A DNA stretch of 64,000 nucleotides from Streptacidiphilus albus JL83. GTDB taxonomy: Bacteria > Actinomycetota > Actinomycetes > Streptomycetales > Streptomycetaceae. This document shows, one piece after another, positions 18,322 to 27,677 of the stretch. The notes under the pieces were generated by a model. It did no database searches and had not been told where the DNA came from. It saw only the letters and a list, made by a program, of their open reading frames with translations. Both the position numbers and the translations under genes were made by a program. The first letter of the stretch is position 1. The number at the start of each line of letters is the position of its first letter. The stretch covers positions 2,232,001 to 2,296,000 of the forward strand of contig NZ_JQML01000001.1 of the NCBI RefSeq assembly GCF_000744705.1, in the 5' to 3' direction.

Positions 18322-18705
18322 CTATGCGATGTGCGGGACGAAGCCGCCCCGAACGTCGGCTCTGGACACCAGCTCGAAGAGGTGGGTGTCCATCAGCTCC
18401 GCGGGGGCCTGGAGGACGAGTACGCCGCCAGCTCCGGCGACTGCGTCAGCCCACTCCGTGCGTTCGGCGAGCTGCCCCTGCTCGCTGATGGTCGGGATGA
18501 GGACGCCCACGTCGCCTGGGCCGTCGAGCACGCACATGGTCGGACGGGCGAGGGCGGTCCAGTCCGCCAAGCGGACCGGTGCGCCGCCGTCGTAGAAGGC
18601 GAGCGGTGGTAGGTCGGACACGCCTTCTGCTTCGGCGGGTATCACCACGCTGGGAACGGGCGAGATCAGGAAGCGGCAGCTGTCGCCGGGGATGAGGTTG
18701 GGCAC
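18322..18705 (-). CDS. Hypothetical protein, 127 aa
   Basis: Starts MPNLIPGDSCRFLISPVPSV and is mainly beta-strand-like with an acidic character (APVRLADWTALARPTMCVLD, VGVLIPTISEQGQLAERTEW). Codon use and the clean boundaries between a terminator and the next gene support it as real. No family recognised. It lies just downstream of the multi-HTH gene on the same strand, 60 bp away, and could be cotranscribed with it. Confidence 0.6.
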   Translation of the reverse strand: MPNLIPGDSCRFLISPVPSVVIPAEAEGVSDLPPLAFYDGGAPVRLADWTALARPTMCVLDGPGDVGVLIPTISEQGQLAERTEWADAVAGAGGVLVLQAPAELMDTHLFELVSRADVRGGFVPHIA

Positions 18706-18765
18706 CTGGCGATTATGACCCGCACGTCCGACAGCATGACGACCACACCGGCCGCCTGCCCCACC

Positions 18766-19671
18766 TCAGCGCTTCCAGAAGGTGTCGAACTCGCGTGGGT
18801 GGTAGCGCTTCACGGGGGCGCCGGGATCTACCGGGCCCGGGGGCTGGTTGCTGGGGTCATCGCTCTCTTGAGCGCGCTTGATCCGCTTGCTGATGGCACT
18901 GAGGGTGACCCCGTAGTGCTCGGCGAGTTCGCTGGCGCTCTGCGGGGCGCCGCTGAGCCAACGAAGCTCGTCTGCGGTGGCCTCCCGGGGCTCGGTGATG
19001 TATCCGAGCTTGGTGAGTTCGGTGAGGAGTCGGAGGCGGGGCCAGAAGCGCGAGCGGCCGATCTTTCCGATGCTCATCGCGGCCAGCTCGGGACGGCGCA
19101 TGAGGGACTTGATCGCTTCAACGTTGCGCCCCGTGAGCTCGGCGATGCCATTGATGTCGATGACATCCTCGCCGGCTGCGGTGGTCGGCGCAGGCTGCTC
19201 CGTCTCCTGGGGGATGGAGGTCGTCGCGCGAGCACCCCCCCGGGTGCTTCGGCGAGACAGCCACGCTGCGACGTCGCCGGCCCGCCGACGTCCGAGTCCA
19301 TCTCCTTCGGGGAAGGGGTCCTTCGCCGAGGGTCCGTACATATTGGGGTAGGTGCTGACTGTCTTCGCGTTGAGTCCGGTGCGCTTGGCGACCTCGGGCA
19401 GGGTCAGTAGTAGATCTGGGTCCTTCACGAGTTCGCTGACATCGATTCGGCCGGCCTCGTTGTCCCGAAGCCAACCCTCGGCGCCCACCCGGGGATAGTG
19501 CTTTTGCCGTCCGGGAGTCTCGATCTCGTCGGGCCAGCCCGGCAAGGTCGTCCAGTTCCGGGCAGTCGACTCGGAGACGCCCGTCGCTTCCGCGAGCTGC
19601 TTCACGTTGATCACGTCGGGCAGTCCGGCCAGGCGGTCGGCCAGTGGCACGGGCGGGGTGTCGACTGACAT
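18766..19671 (-). CDS. Multi-HTH DNA-binding protein
   Basis: 301 residues from ATG 19671, preceded by GAGGAG; the frame is open 18 codons further without a better start. It contains several MerR/excisionase-type helix-turn-helix units: NVKQLAEATGVSESTARNW (~20-40), LTLPEVAKRTGLNAKTVSTY (~90), DINGIAELTGRNVEAIKSLM (~170) and SASELAEHYGVTLSAISKRI (~255). A protein with four such units could bind an array of sites, as partition or transfer regulators do. A short inverted repeat 56 bp upstream is a candidate operator for autoregulation. It lies downstream of the PP-loop operon but a strong hairpin separates them. Confidence 0.75.
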   Translation of the reverse strand: MSVDTPPVPLADRLAGLPDVINVKQLAEATGVSESTARNWTTLPGWPDEIETPGRQKHYPRVGAEGWLRDNEAGRIDVSELVKDPDLLLTLPEVAKRTGLNAKTVSTYPNMYGPSAKDPFPEGDGLGRRRAGDVAAWLSRRSTRGGARATTSIPQETEQPAPTTAAGEDVIDINGIAELTGRNVEAIKSLMRRPELAAMSIGKIGRSRFWPRLRLLTELTKLGYITEPREATADELRWLSGAPQSASELAEHYGVTLSAISKRIKRAQESDDPSNQPPGPVDPGAPVKRYHPREFDTFWKR

Positions 19672-19726
19672 CCGTGGGTCTCCTCGGTGGCTGACGGGGA
19701 AGCGATTCCTTCTCCGCTTCAACATG

Positions 19727-19743
19727 CACTAATTTACCTAGTG
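19727..19743. promoter_or_regulatory. Candidate operator
   Basis: Inverted repeat CACTA-N7-TAGTG in a locally AT-rich patch, 56 bp upstream of the start of the multi-HTH gene. Placement fits an operator or promoter of that gene. Confidence 0.4.
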
Positions 19744-19777
19744 CGGGACGCGTCCTTCGGGCAGCGTCTTCGTGGGA

Positions 19778-19851
19778 GAAGACCGGCGACTTGCCCAAGC
19801 CGACCCATCGAGGTCGGTACGTCCCCCTCGGGGGACGTGTCGCCGGTCTTC
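19778..19851. terminator. Nested inverted repeats (terminator-like)
   Basis: Outer arms of 13 bp (19778-19790 GAAGACCGGCGAC; 19839-19851 its complement) enclose a second hairpin GTCCCC-CTCG-GGGGAC (19821-19836). The structure sits just after the leftward PP-loop gene (ends 19872) and should end that operon's transcript. The nested shape could also be a protein-binding cruciform. Confidence 0.65.
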
Positions 19852-19871
19852 GTCACGTCGTGCACCTGCTG

Positions 19872-21080
19872 CTAGGCGGCAAGGTACAGATGATGGCGGG
19901 TCGAGTCCGGTTGCCGCTGCTCGTGGACCAGTCTCTCCCACCAGCTCTCGAAGGCTGTGCGCTGCTTGGCCAGCGCTCCGGCAGGTGCGACGGCCAGGGT
20001 GCGTTCCAGGGCCGGAAAGCTGGGCCCACGAGGAACGATCTCAGCCCTGGTGATGCCGTAGCCGTCCGCACTGGCGGAAGCTCCTGCCTTGTGAGCGTGC
20101 CAGCGCGCGGCTTCCTCCACATCACCTCGCGCCCCCGTGTAACCGATACGGACCGAACGCCAGGTGGCCCCCTTCCTGGTCGGGTCGTCACGTCTTGGGT
20201 GGACGATTCGACGCACGTCGTAGAGCGACCACATCTGCTCCGGCTGTTCGAGTCGGTACTCGAATCGCCGTTGAACCTCGTAGAGGCCGTGGAGGCGGAC
20301 GACGTCCTGCGCGGACCGAGAGCCGAAGAGACGGGACCGCGGGTTCAGGGCCAGCGCGGTGTACTCCAAGGCGAGCGCGTCGGCCCCGATCTCAGGTTCC
20401 GCGCGCCACCGCTCGACCAGCTCAGGCAATCCGGCCCGGCTACCCGCGAAGGGACAGTACCCGCACGCCGAACGCGACCAGCGCTGGTTGAAAAGGGAGT
20501 AGAGAAAGCGGTCGCACTGCTCCCGGTCCCACCCCCAATCGTTGATCAGGGGGTACTCGGGTTGTCGGCAGGCCGTGGTGTAACTCTGGTCTCGGACCGC
20601 CCTTCGTACCTCCTCAGCTGCGAAACCGATCACGTGCCGGAACGGGTGCCCTTGGTACTCGTCGGCATACCAGGCATCCAGCACGGAGCCTTTGGCTCGC
20701 CAACTACACAGGCGCCGCTTGGCGGCCACCTGCGGCACAGTCCCACTTGTCTTGAGTTCATCGGACAAGCGCCACGGACCACGCATGATCATCCGCTGGG
20801 GCTCCCGGGAGTCGTCCAGGACCACGTACCCCCCGGCCTGGGCTGCACGGGATATCTGTACGAACCGCACCTCAGCTGCACGCATCAGCGGGAGCAGGTG
20901 CTGCTCCATCAACCTGCGGGTGATGTCGGGTTCATCGCCGGTCATTGCGGTGACGACCGTCAGCCGGTCCAGAGGGAAGTCTCGCGTCTCCGGCTCGACC
21001 AACCAGCGGGCGAGGATGGAGGCGCTGTCCAGCCCCATGCCGAAGCTGAGTGCAACCGGCAGATCGGCGATCGGATTCAC
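19872..21080 (-). CDS. PP-loop (PAPS-reductase-like) ATPase protein
   Basis: 402 residues from GTG 21080, which overlaps the TGA of the upstream gene in a GTGA arrangement and so is probably translationally coupled. The N-terminus holds the PP-loop VALSFGMGLDSASILARW (SGGxDS-like), which binds ATP in adenosine 5'-phosphosulfate/PAPS reductases, DndC and tRNA thiolases. LTVVTAMTGDEPDITRRLME fits the next motif. SRSACGYCPFAGSR supplies a CxxC that may bind metal or a cluster. The preceding gene is also PAPS-reductase-like. Inferred role: activation of a substrate by adenylation, possibly with sulfur transfer; target unknown. Confidence 0.7.
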   Translation of the reverse strand: MNPIADLPVALSFGMGLDSASILARWLVEPETRDFPLDRLTVVTAMTGDEPDITRRLMEQHLLPLMRAAEVRFVQISRAAQAGGYVVLDDSREPQRMIMRGPWRLSDELKTSGTVPQVAAKRRLCSWRAKGSVLDAWYADEYQGHPFRHVIGFAAEEVRRAVRDQSYTTACRQPEYPLINDWGWDREQCDRFLYSLFNQRWSRSACGYCPFAGSRAGLPELVERWRAEPEIGADALALEYTALALNPRSRLFGSRSAQDVVRLHGLYEVQRRFEYRLEQPEQMWSLYDVRRIVHPRRDDPTRKGATWRSVRIGYTGARGDVEEAARWHAHKAGASASADGYGITRAEIVPRGPSFPALERTLAVAPAGALAKQRTAFESWWERLVHEQRQPDSTRHHLYLAA

Positions 21081-21617
21081 GCGGCGCACCCCGTCCCAGG
21101 CCACGGAGCAGCACCTGCTCCGCATCCGCGAGGCTCCTCCGACAGAAGGGACCGCGCGCCAGAGAGTTCACTGGCCTCGCTGATGATCTGCTTCATCGAC
21201 AGGTCGTTGCGGAAGCGGTGTCCGATCTCGTCCTCGACCTCGGCGTACTCCGCAGCAAGCTCCGGGTTCATGCGGGCAGAGATCGTCAGGTCCCTCCGTG
21301 ACGCGAGAGGGCAGAGCCGGCAGGAGAGTCGACTGACAGAGCGGTAGGCGGGGTGCCAGGGTGCTCCGCTCGCCTTGATCGTCCGCCATACCTCCTCGGT
21401 ACTGAAGTCGCGTATCGGAAGCCAGCTGGTCACCTCCCTGCGCCCGGAGCTGGCTGCCGTGTCCACGGCGACCGTCGGCCGCCGGGCGCGGGCGCGGCTC
21501 TCGGCAGCTCGGAGCCCGAGGGCGGACAGCAGGCGTGCGGGCCGGCCGGGGATTGCCAGCTCCCTGGCGGTCTCGGTGTAGAACTTCCGGGCTACGTCTC
21601 GCTTCATCCCGGAAGTG
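21077..21617 (-). pseudogene. PAPS-reductase-like gene, C-terminal half
   Basis: The 3' part of a gene split by the 6 kb element. It resumes at the codons for TSGMKRDVARKFYTETA and continues LLSALGLRAAESRARAR, WLPIRDFSTEEVWRTIKASG and LSCRLCPLASRRDL, which is the usual end of a phosphoadenosine-phosphosulfate-reductase-family domain with its paired Cys. The ATP-binding half is at 27678-27994, and the two join in frame as ...ARYCT-SGMKRD... to give a protein of about 285 residues. The frame into the element is open but not meaningful. The stop overlaps the GTG start of the next PP-loop gene. Confidence 0.8.
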
Positions 21618-21913
21618 CTTCTCTGCACTTCACCCATTCGGGTGCAACGGGTGGTCCTGAACTCGCTATACCTGGTCGGTGTCAGCTGCTTGTCGCTCAC
21701 GAGGTCGGCCAGATCAGCTCGTCCAAACCTCCCACCTTGGCTGGACCGGCTCTGATCGTTCCGACCCACGTCGCCGTCCGCCTTGGATACGGGGAGGGAC
21801 AGCTTGTGCAGGGCCACCCGAATGGGCCTGTCGCGTTGCTGGTCCAGGGGTGCGCGGCAAGCGTGTGGCGTGGGGCATCGTGCCTGCGACCGCGTCGTTG
21901 TTGCGGTCGGCTG

Positions 21914-23845
21914 ATGGACGTGACCGATTGGAGTCCTCTCGTGGTCTACTCGCCCAAGCCCGCCACTGCCGCGACCGCCGCATCGAACCGCGAGGCCGTT
22001 GCTCGGTTCGACATGGATGACCGGCAAGACTTCGCGGACGCCGACCGGGACCTGATCGCGCCGTTCCCGGACAAGCTGCGCGGCGCGGACGGTCACCTGA
22101 TCTTCGACACCGCCAAGTTCGACTACCTGTCCGACGACGCCCCGGCCCCCGACACCGTGCACCCGAGCCTGTGGCGGCAGTCGCAGCTGATGCGCAAGGG
22201 CGGCCTCTACAAGGTGGTCGACGGCATCTACCAGGTGCGGAACAACGACCTGGCCAACCTCACGGTCATCGAGGGCGACAGCGGCCTGGTCATCGTGGAC
22301 TGCGCGTCCAATGTTGAGGCCGCCTCCCAGGGCATGGCGATGATCCGTGAGCACGTCAGCGACAAGCCGGTCGCCGCCGTGATCTACACCCACACGCACA
22401 TCGACCACTACGGCGGGGTCAAGGGCGTCGTCAGCGCCGAGGACGTGGCCTCGGGGAAGGTGCCGATCATCGCGCCGGGCACCATCGCGTCCTTCGACAA
22501 GCACGCCATCGGTGAGAACGTCATCGCCGGCAACGCCATGTCGCGGCGGGCCGGCTACGCGTTCGGCAGCCTCCTCGAACTGGACCCCACCGGTTGCGTC
22601 ACCTGCGGCATCGGCATCACGTCGCTCCCGGGGGTGACCGTCTCCTACATTCCGCCGACCGACCCGATCACCGAGACCGGGACGAAGCGGGACCTGGGCG
22701 GGCTTGAGTTCGAGTTCCTCTACGCCCCGGACACCGAGGCGCCCGAGGAGATGCACATCTGGATCCCGCAGCTGGCTGCGCTGACCTGCGCGGAGAACGC
22801 CAACCACTCGCTGCACAACATCCAGACCCTGCGCGGGGCCCGCACCCGCGACGCGCGCAACTTCGCCCGCTACCTGGACGAGACCCTGGAGCGCTGGGGC
22901 GACGACGCCCAGGTCCACTACGGCCCGCACACCTGGCCGGTCTGGGGCAACGAGAACATCACCGGGTTTATCGAGTCCCAGCGCGACACCTACAAGTACA
23001 TCCACGACCAGGCGCTGCGGCTCGCGAACAAGGGCTACACCCCGCTGGAGGCGGCTGAGGAGATCGAGCTGCCCGAGGAACTGGGCCGCAAGTGGTTCAA
23101 TCGCGGCTACCACGGCACCCTGCACCACGACGTGCGCGCGGTGTTCACCAAGGAACTGGGCATGTGGGACGGCGACCCGGTCTCCCTGCACCCCCACCCC
23201 CCGGTCGAGTCCGCCCGCCGCTTCGTCGACCTCATCGGCGCCGAGAAGGTCATGGCCGAGGGCCGCCGCGCCATCGACGCCGGCGACTACCGCTGGGCCG
23301 CTCAGATCCTGCACACCCTGGTCTTCGCCCAGCCCGACAACCAGGCTGCCCGCGAACTCCAGGCCGACGCCTACGAGCAGATGGGCTACCAGGCCGAGGG
23401 CCCGCAGTGGCGCGGCATCTACCTGACCGCCGCCAAGGAACTGCGCCAGGGCGTCCAGGCCGCCACCTTCGCCACCGCCAGCCCCGACACCATCCTGGCC
23501 ATGCCCCTGGACATCCTCTTCGACTACGCCGCCGTCCACCTGATCGGCGACAAGGCAGCCCAGGCGCACCTGCGCATCGACTTCCACTTCACCGAAGCGG
23601 ACGAGACCTGGACCATGTGGGTCAACCGCGGTGTCCTGAACGCCCGCCGCGGTGCCTCCCCAGACACCCAGCTCACCGTCACCGGCCCCAAGGCCGCGCT
23701 GGTGGGCGCCCTGCTGAAGCCCACCGCTGCCGCACAGCTCGCCCAGGCCGGCCAGCTGAAGCTCGACGGCGACGAGCAGGTTCTGCTGACGCTCGCCGGA
23801 CTCTTCGACGAGTTCGACCCCAACTTCAACATCATCAGCCCGTGA
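21914..23845 (+). CDS. Alkyl/aryl sulfatase (SdsA1-like metallohydrolase)
   Basis: 643 residues from ATG 21914; a GTG at 21941 after TTGGAG is an equally good start. These enzymes cleave sulfate from alkyl sulfates such as SDS, releasing sulfate and alcohol. The metallo-beta-lactamase domain has the zinc motif THTHIDHYGG (~160). The dimerisation domain follows (NHSLHNIQTLRGARTRDARN, RWGDDAQVHYGPHTWPVWG), and the C-terminal SCP2-like domain holds LFDYAAVHLIGDKA and the hydrophobic substrate pocket. No secretion signal is evident, so it is probably cytoplasmic. It is the only cargo of the recombinase element and it is notable that the element sits in a gene of the sulfate-assimilation-like family. 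Confidence 0.9.
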   Translation: MDVTDWSPLVVYSPKPATAATAASNREAVARFDMDDRQDFADADRDLIAPFPDKLRGADGHLIFDTAKFDYLSDDAPAPDTVHPSLWRQSQLMRKGGLYKVVDGIYQVRNNDLANLTVIEGDSGLVIVDCASNVEAASQGMAMIREHVSDKPVAAVIYTHTHIDHYGGVKGVVSAEDVASGKVPIIAPGTIASFDKHAIGENVIAGNAMSRRAGYAFGSLLELDPTGCVTCGIGITSLPGVTVSYIPPTDPITETGTKRDLGGLEFEFLYAPDTEAPEEMHIWIPQLAALTCAENANHSLHNIQTLRGARTRDARNFARYLDETLERWGDDAQVHYGPHTWPVWGNENITGFIESQRDTYKYIHDQALRLANKGYTPLEAAEEIELPEELGRKWFNRGYHGTLHHDVRAVFTKELGMWDGDPVSLHPHPPVESARRFVDLIGAEKVMAEGRRAIDAGDYRWAAQILHTLVFAQPDNQAARELQADAYEQMGYQAEGPQWRGIYLTAAKELRQGVQAATFATASPDTILAMPLDILFDYAAVHLIGDKAAQAHLRIDFHFTEADETWTMWVNRGVLNARRGASPDTQLTVTGPKAALVGALLKPTAAAQLAQAGQLKLDGDEQVLLTLAGLFDEFDPNFNIISP

Positions 23846-23961
23846 CAAGGGGCTGATGGGCGCGCCCGGCGGGCGTTGGGGCTCTCGCCCAGCTTCTGCG
23901 ACCACGCAGGCAGCTGGGCGAGAGACGTATTCGGGCTCGCGGGATGGGCGTATGAAGGAGG

Positions 23962-26424
23962 TCATGCGGGGGGCTCCAAGGGCGGCTGAGTGATTCGGGG
24001 TGTCGGGATTCCAAGGTCGACCGCGGGCCTGCGGGCTCGGCGCCCGGCTTCCTCTCTCTTCGTGCGGAGGAAGCTCAGGGTGAGGTCGATGCCTTCGATC
24101 TCACCTGCCCAGCCCTCGGCTCGGGCACGGTCGCGTCGGACGATCAGGTCGTCTTCGAGCTCGCCCAGTCGGTCGAGCATTTTCGGGTTGACGTGGAGCA
24201 TGGGGCAGCGGATGCAGGCGTGTTCGTGCTGGCAGGGGCTGCCGTAGGGTCGTCCGCAGGCGCCGAGTTCGACTTTGCGGCGGTCGAAGTGCTCCTGGAA
24301 CTCGTTCCACTCCTCGGTGGTGGTGTCGCGGTACTCGTCGGCCGGACGGGTCTCGCGGCGGTGCTGGAGATGGGCCTGGTAGTGGCGGATGACGTCCTCG
24401 TCGAAGACCGCGACGTAGCCACGAGTGGTCTGGATGTTCAAGTGACCGAGCAGGGCGGCGCCGATGTGGATGGGCAGGCCGCTGTTGACCAGCTCGGTGA
24501 TGAAGATTCTTCGGAAGTCGTGCGGGGTGAACGTCAGTCCCTTGAAGCCGGGGTGCTGCTCGGCCAGGGCCAGGCATCGGCGCTGGATGATCTGCGTGAT
24601 CGCGGCGGGGCTGAAGACCGCGGGGATGGTGCCCTTCTGCCGCTGGAACAGGAACGGCATGGGGGCGCTCCAGACCTTGTCGTGCGGGTCGTAGCGGGTC
24701 AGCTGCGGGATCGGCCGGCCGGTGCGGGCGTGGCGGCGGATGATGGACGCGATCACGTGGAACAACTCGGCCGACATCGGGATCACGCGCTCGCGGTCAG
24801 TCTTCGAAGGGGCGATGACCAGCAGGGCGATGACCTCACCGCCGGGACGCTGGTACTGGCGGATACTCAGGTGGGTCAGCTCGCACAGTTCCTCGATGCG
24901 CACCCCGGAGTGCCGCAGGGTCTCCACGCTGGCCCAGTCCCAGAAGGCGGCCTCCTCGACGCTGGCGATGTGGACGTTCTCGCCGCTGTCCTCGTTGCGA
25001 AGCCGGGGCGGGACGGGCGCGCAGTGGCGGCTGAACTTGCGGTCCTGCTCGCTCAGGATGCGGGTGTATGTGGTGCCCGCGAAGGTGAAGGACTCGCCCT
25101 CGACGGCCTTCTCGGCGAGTGCCAGCAGTTGGCGGGCGTGGTCGTAGCGGGACTCGACGTGCTCGACCAGCGCGGGCAGCAGGGGTTGGCGCTGCCGGGT
25201 GCGGTCGGCGGAGCGCTCGTTGATCCGCCGTCGGCGGGCACCGAGACCGTGCAGTTCGGAGGGCGGGACCGGGCAGGGGGCGACCCACAGTGCCCAGCGT
25301 TCGGGCTCCTGGGCTGCCCAGGTGTGCAGGTCGTAGTAGAAGCTGCGGAGCGAGATGACCAGGCTGTCCGCGCCGGCTCGCGGGGCGCCGTTGTCCTTGA
25401 CGCTGATCATCTGCCGCCAGGCCGCGTAGACCTCGGGGCTGATCCGCAGGTCGGTCTGCTCGGGGTTGATCCGCTCGATCTTCTCCCAGAAGTGGTGGGC
25501 GATGTGCAGCACCAGGTTCTTCAAGGTGGCGTAGTCGGTGTCCGCGCGGCGGCGTCCGAAGTAGTCGATGAGCAGACCGCGGACCGCGCGGTTGCGGATC
25601 GGGTAGTGGTCGACGAGCTCCTCGATGCTCTTCTGGCCGCGCATCAGGGCGGCGCGCATCGTGGCTGGGGCGGTCGGCGGTAGGTGGCCCACTGCGTGCA
25701 GGACATGCCACACGCCCTGGCCGCGCAGCCGGTTCCCGGTCTTCTTCGTCGGGTCCAGGACCGACCAGGCTCGCCGGTTCTCCTGAGCGAAGTGCAGCAA
25801 CGACGGAGCGGTGACGTCACTCAAGGCGATGCCCTGGACCGTCAGCAGGGCGCACAGGTCGAACAGCGCCTCGGCCCGGTGCGCGTAGCTGTGCTGATGG
25901 GCGGTGACCTGCTCGGTGAACGCCGTCAGCAGCGGGTCGCTCTGGGCGGTGACGAACATCGCGGAGAAGCTGGTCATCTGGTGGCGGCGGAACGCCAGCA
26001 GCGTGGGCTGGACCACGCGCAGGCAGAACATCGACCGCAGGCCCACGGTGAGAGCGATGCTGGCACTGCTGCGGCACTCCAGATCGTTGACGTTCACCTG
26101 CCCCTGGCCGACCGGGCTGGCGTCCCACCGCTCCTGCCAGGTCGCCCCGGGGAATCCGGACAGGTAGACCAGGACCTCGCGGGTCGCGGAGCCGCGCTGG
26201 TAGCGGGTGACGGGGGCGCCGTCCCAGGTCTCGACGGCGAGATCGGCGATGGTGCGGGCGGACGCCCCTGCGAGGTTGCCGAACGGCCGGGGTGCGCACG
26301 CGGCGACGGCTGGTTCGGGGGTCATCGGGCCGCCGACGAAGCGGCTGGGATAGTCCAAGCCCTCGGCGATGGGGCCGTGGCGGCGGCTGACGCCGGTGGC
26401 CGTGCTCAGGATGCTCTTAGGCAC
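23962..26424 (-). CDS. Large tyrosine recombinase (second of pair)
   Basis: 820 residues from GTG 26424, overlapping the end of the upstream recombinase gene by 8 bp. The catalytic domain is C-terminal: Arg in RHSGVRIEELCELT (~510), His-x-x-Arg in FTPHDFRRIFITELV (~638), a GHLNIQTT helix and the nucleophile in RGYVAVFDED (~669). About 450 N-terminal residues are unusual in size and probably include DNA-binding domains. After the catalytic core a Cys/His cluster (ACGRPYGSPCQHEHACIRC) may bind zinc. This build matches TnpB-type recombinases of Tn554-like elements. Expected to act with its upstream partner. Confidence 0.85.
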   Translation of the reverse strand: MPKSILSTATGVSRRHGPIAEGLDYPSRFVGGPMTPEPAVAACAPRPFGNLAGASARTIADLAVETWDGAPVTRYQRGSATREVLVYLSGFPGATWQERWDASPVGQGQVNVNDLECRSSASIALTVGLRSMFCLRVVQPTLLAFRRHQMTSFSAMFVTAQSDPLLTAFTEQVTAHQHSYAHRAEALFDLCALLTVQGIALSDVTAPSLLHFAQENRRAWSVLDPTKKTGNRLRGQGVWHVLHAVGHLPPTAPATMRAALMRGQKSIEELVDHYPIRNRAVRGLLIDYFGRRRADTDYATLKNLVLHIAHHFWEKIERINPEQTDLRISPEVYAAWRQMISVKDNGAPRAGADSLVISLRSFYYDLHTWAAQEPERWALWVAPCPVPPSELHGLGARRRRINERSADRTRQRQPLLPALVEHVESRYDHARQLLALAEKAVEGESFTFAGTTYTRILSEQDRKFSRHCAPVPPRLRNEDSGENVHIASVEEAAFWDWASVETLRHSGVRIEELCELTHLSIRQYQRPGGEVIALLVIAPSKTDRERVIPMSAELFHVIASIIRRHARTGRPIPQLTRYDPHDKVWSAPMPFLFQRQKGTIPAVFSPAAITQIIQRRCLALAEQHPGFKGLTFTPHDFRRIFITELVNSGLPIHIGAALLGHLNIQTTRGYVAVFDEDVIRHYQAHLQHRRETRPADEYRDTTTEEWNEFQEHFDRRKVELGACGRPYGSPCQHEHACIRCPMLHVNPKMLDRLGELEDDLIVRRDRARAEGWAGEIEGIDLTLSFLRTKREEAGRRARRPAVDLGIPTPRITQPPLEPPA

Positions 26425-27613
26425 CGAATACCGCCTGGATGTCTGCGGCGTCGTAGCCGGTTGGGTAACTGGCTTGTGGGCGTGGGCGGTTGTAGTGCTC
26501 CAGCAGGGCGTCGAAGATCTCTTCGACGCGGACAGCCAGGTAGCGGCTGGTGGTGGCGATGTTGGCGTGCCGCATCACGGTCTGGATCTCGGCGAGGCTG
26601 AGCTTGCCGCCGGCCGCCATCCGACCCGCGGCGGTATGCCGAAGGTCGTGAAGCGTCCAGTTGGTGGCCGCCTTCTCCTGGGCGCGTTGCAGCACCCGGC
26701 GCATCGCCCAGTAGGTCAGCGGCCGGCTCTCGCCGCGGCGGGTCCGCCAGATCGGCGCTCCTGCTCGTGGCACCCCGGACTCGTCGAGGTAGCGGGCCAG
26801 GCGCACGCACGCCTCCGGCGAGATGGGCACCAGGTCCCGCTTCCGGGTGCCCTTGGAGATCACATACAGACCCGGGGCCGCCCAGTGGACGTCCTCGATC
26901 CCCACGCCCAGCAGTTCCTCCGCCCGCGCCCCGCTGGAGACGTAGCACTCCAGCAGCGCGCCGTCGCGCTCGCAGTTCATGGCCGCGAACAGCTCGTCCC
27001 ACAGCCGGTCCGGGATCGAGCGCGGCGGACGGTCAGTGACCTTCTGCCGCAGCCGGGACCGGCCCAGGACCGGCTTGTTCTCCAGCGGGCTCAGGTGGCC
27101 CAGGGCCCGGCGACGCTGGGCCGAAACGGGCACCGGGTTCACCACCGGACCACGCCCGCAGTGGGCCTGGAACTCGTAGAAGCCGCTTACCACCGACAGC
27201 GCGTGGTTGATCGTCGTGGGCGCGTACCCGGCTCGCAGGTAGGGCTTGCCCGTGTGGGCATTGATCGAGCCCGGGACCGCTGATGCCGGGGAGAGTCGAC
27301 GACGCTGCGGGTTCGGGGCTGTGCGCAGCCAGCCGGTCATCACCGCGGCCTCCGCCTCGGTGGCCTTCTCCCACGCGACATCCAGTAGCCACAGCAGGCG
27401 GAACCACCGGAGCATCCCGAAGCCGTAGCTGCGGCCCGTCAATGGGCTGCTGTCGCACAGCGCCAGATCGCGCAGGTACTCGGTAACCGGCCCGATCTCC
27501 ACGTCGAACCCGTTAAGGACGATGTACGGCGGGTGTGCCTCGGATGTCGGGACTACGGTGCCGACGCGGGGCACCGTTGCTCGACCTTCCATCAACTCGT
27601 TGCGTAGATCCAT
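26417..27613 (-). CDS. Tyrosine recombinase (first of pair)
   Basis: 398 residues from ATG 27613, preceded by AAGGAG; the open frame extends 127 codons upstream into the interrupted host gene, but those codons belong to the PAPS-reductase-like gene. Catalytic residues: Arg in VSSGARAEELLGVG (~229), HDLRHTAAGRM (~321) and Tyr in TTSRYLAVRVEE (~357). The N-terminal SAM-like core-binding domain is visible in PTTINHALSVVSGFYEF. It overlaps the larger recombinase by 8 bp, so the pair is coupled. Length is normal for TnpA-type recombinases. Confidence 0.88.
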   Translation of the reverse strand: MDLRNELMEGRATVPRVGTVVPTSEAHPPYIVLNGFDVEIGPVTEYLRDLALCDSSPLTGRSYGFGMLRWFRLLWLLDVAWEKATEAEAAVMTGWLRTAPNPQRRRLSPASAVPGSINAHTGKPYLRAGYAPTTINHALSVVSGFYEFQAHCGRGPVVNPVPVSAQRRRALGHLSPLENKPVLGRSRLRQKVTDRPPRSIPDRLWDELFAAMNCERDGALLECYVSSGARAEELLGVGIEDVHWAAPGLYVISKGTRKRDLVPISPEACVRLARYLDESGVPRAGAPIWRTRRGESRPLTYWAMRRVLQRAQEKAATNWTLHDLRHTAAGRMAAGGKLSLAEIQTVMRHANIATTSRYLAVRVEEIFDALLEHYNRPRPQASYPTGYDAADIQAVFGA

Positions 27614-27677
27614 TTCCCACTCCTTGATCGCAGTGACTGGCACGGCGATCAACGAGCAGAAGATGGTGCAGATAACG

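Noticed and set aside
21077..23965. A 962-residue leftward frame opposite the sulfatase gene
   Set aside because: Most of it is the shadow of the sulfatase gene on the other strand; only the end (21617-21077) is PAPS-reductase-like.
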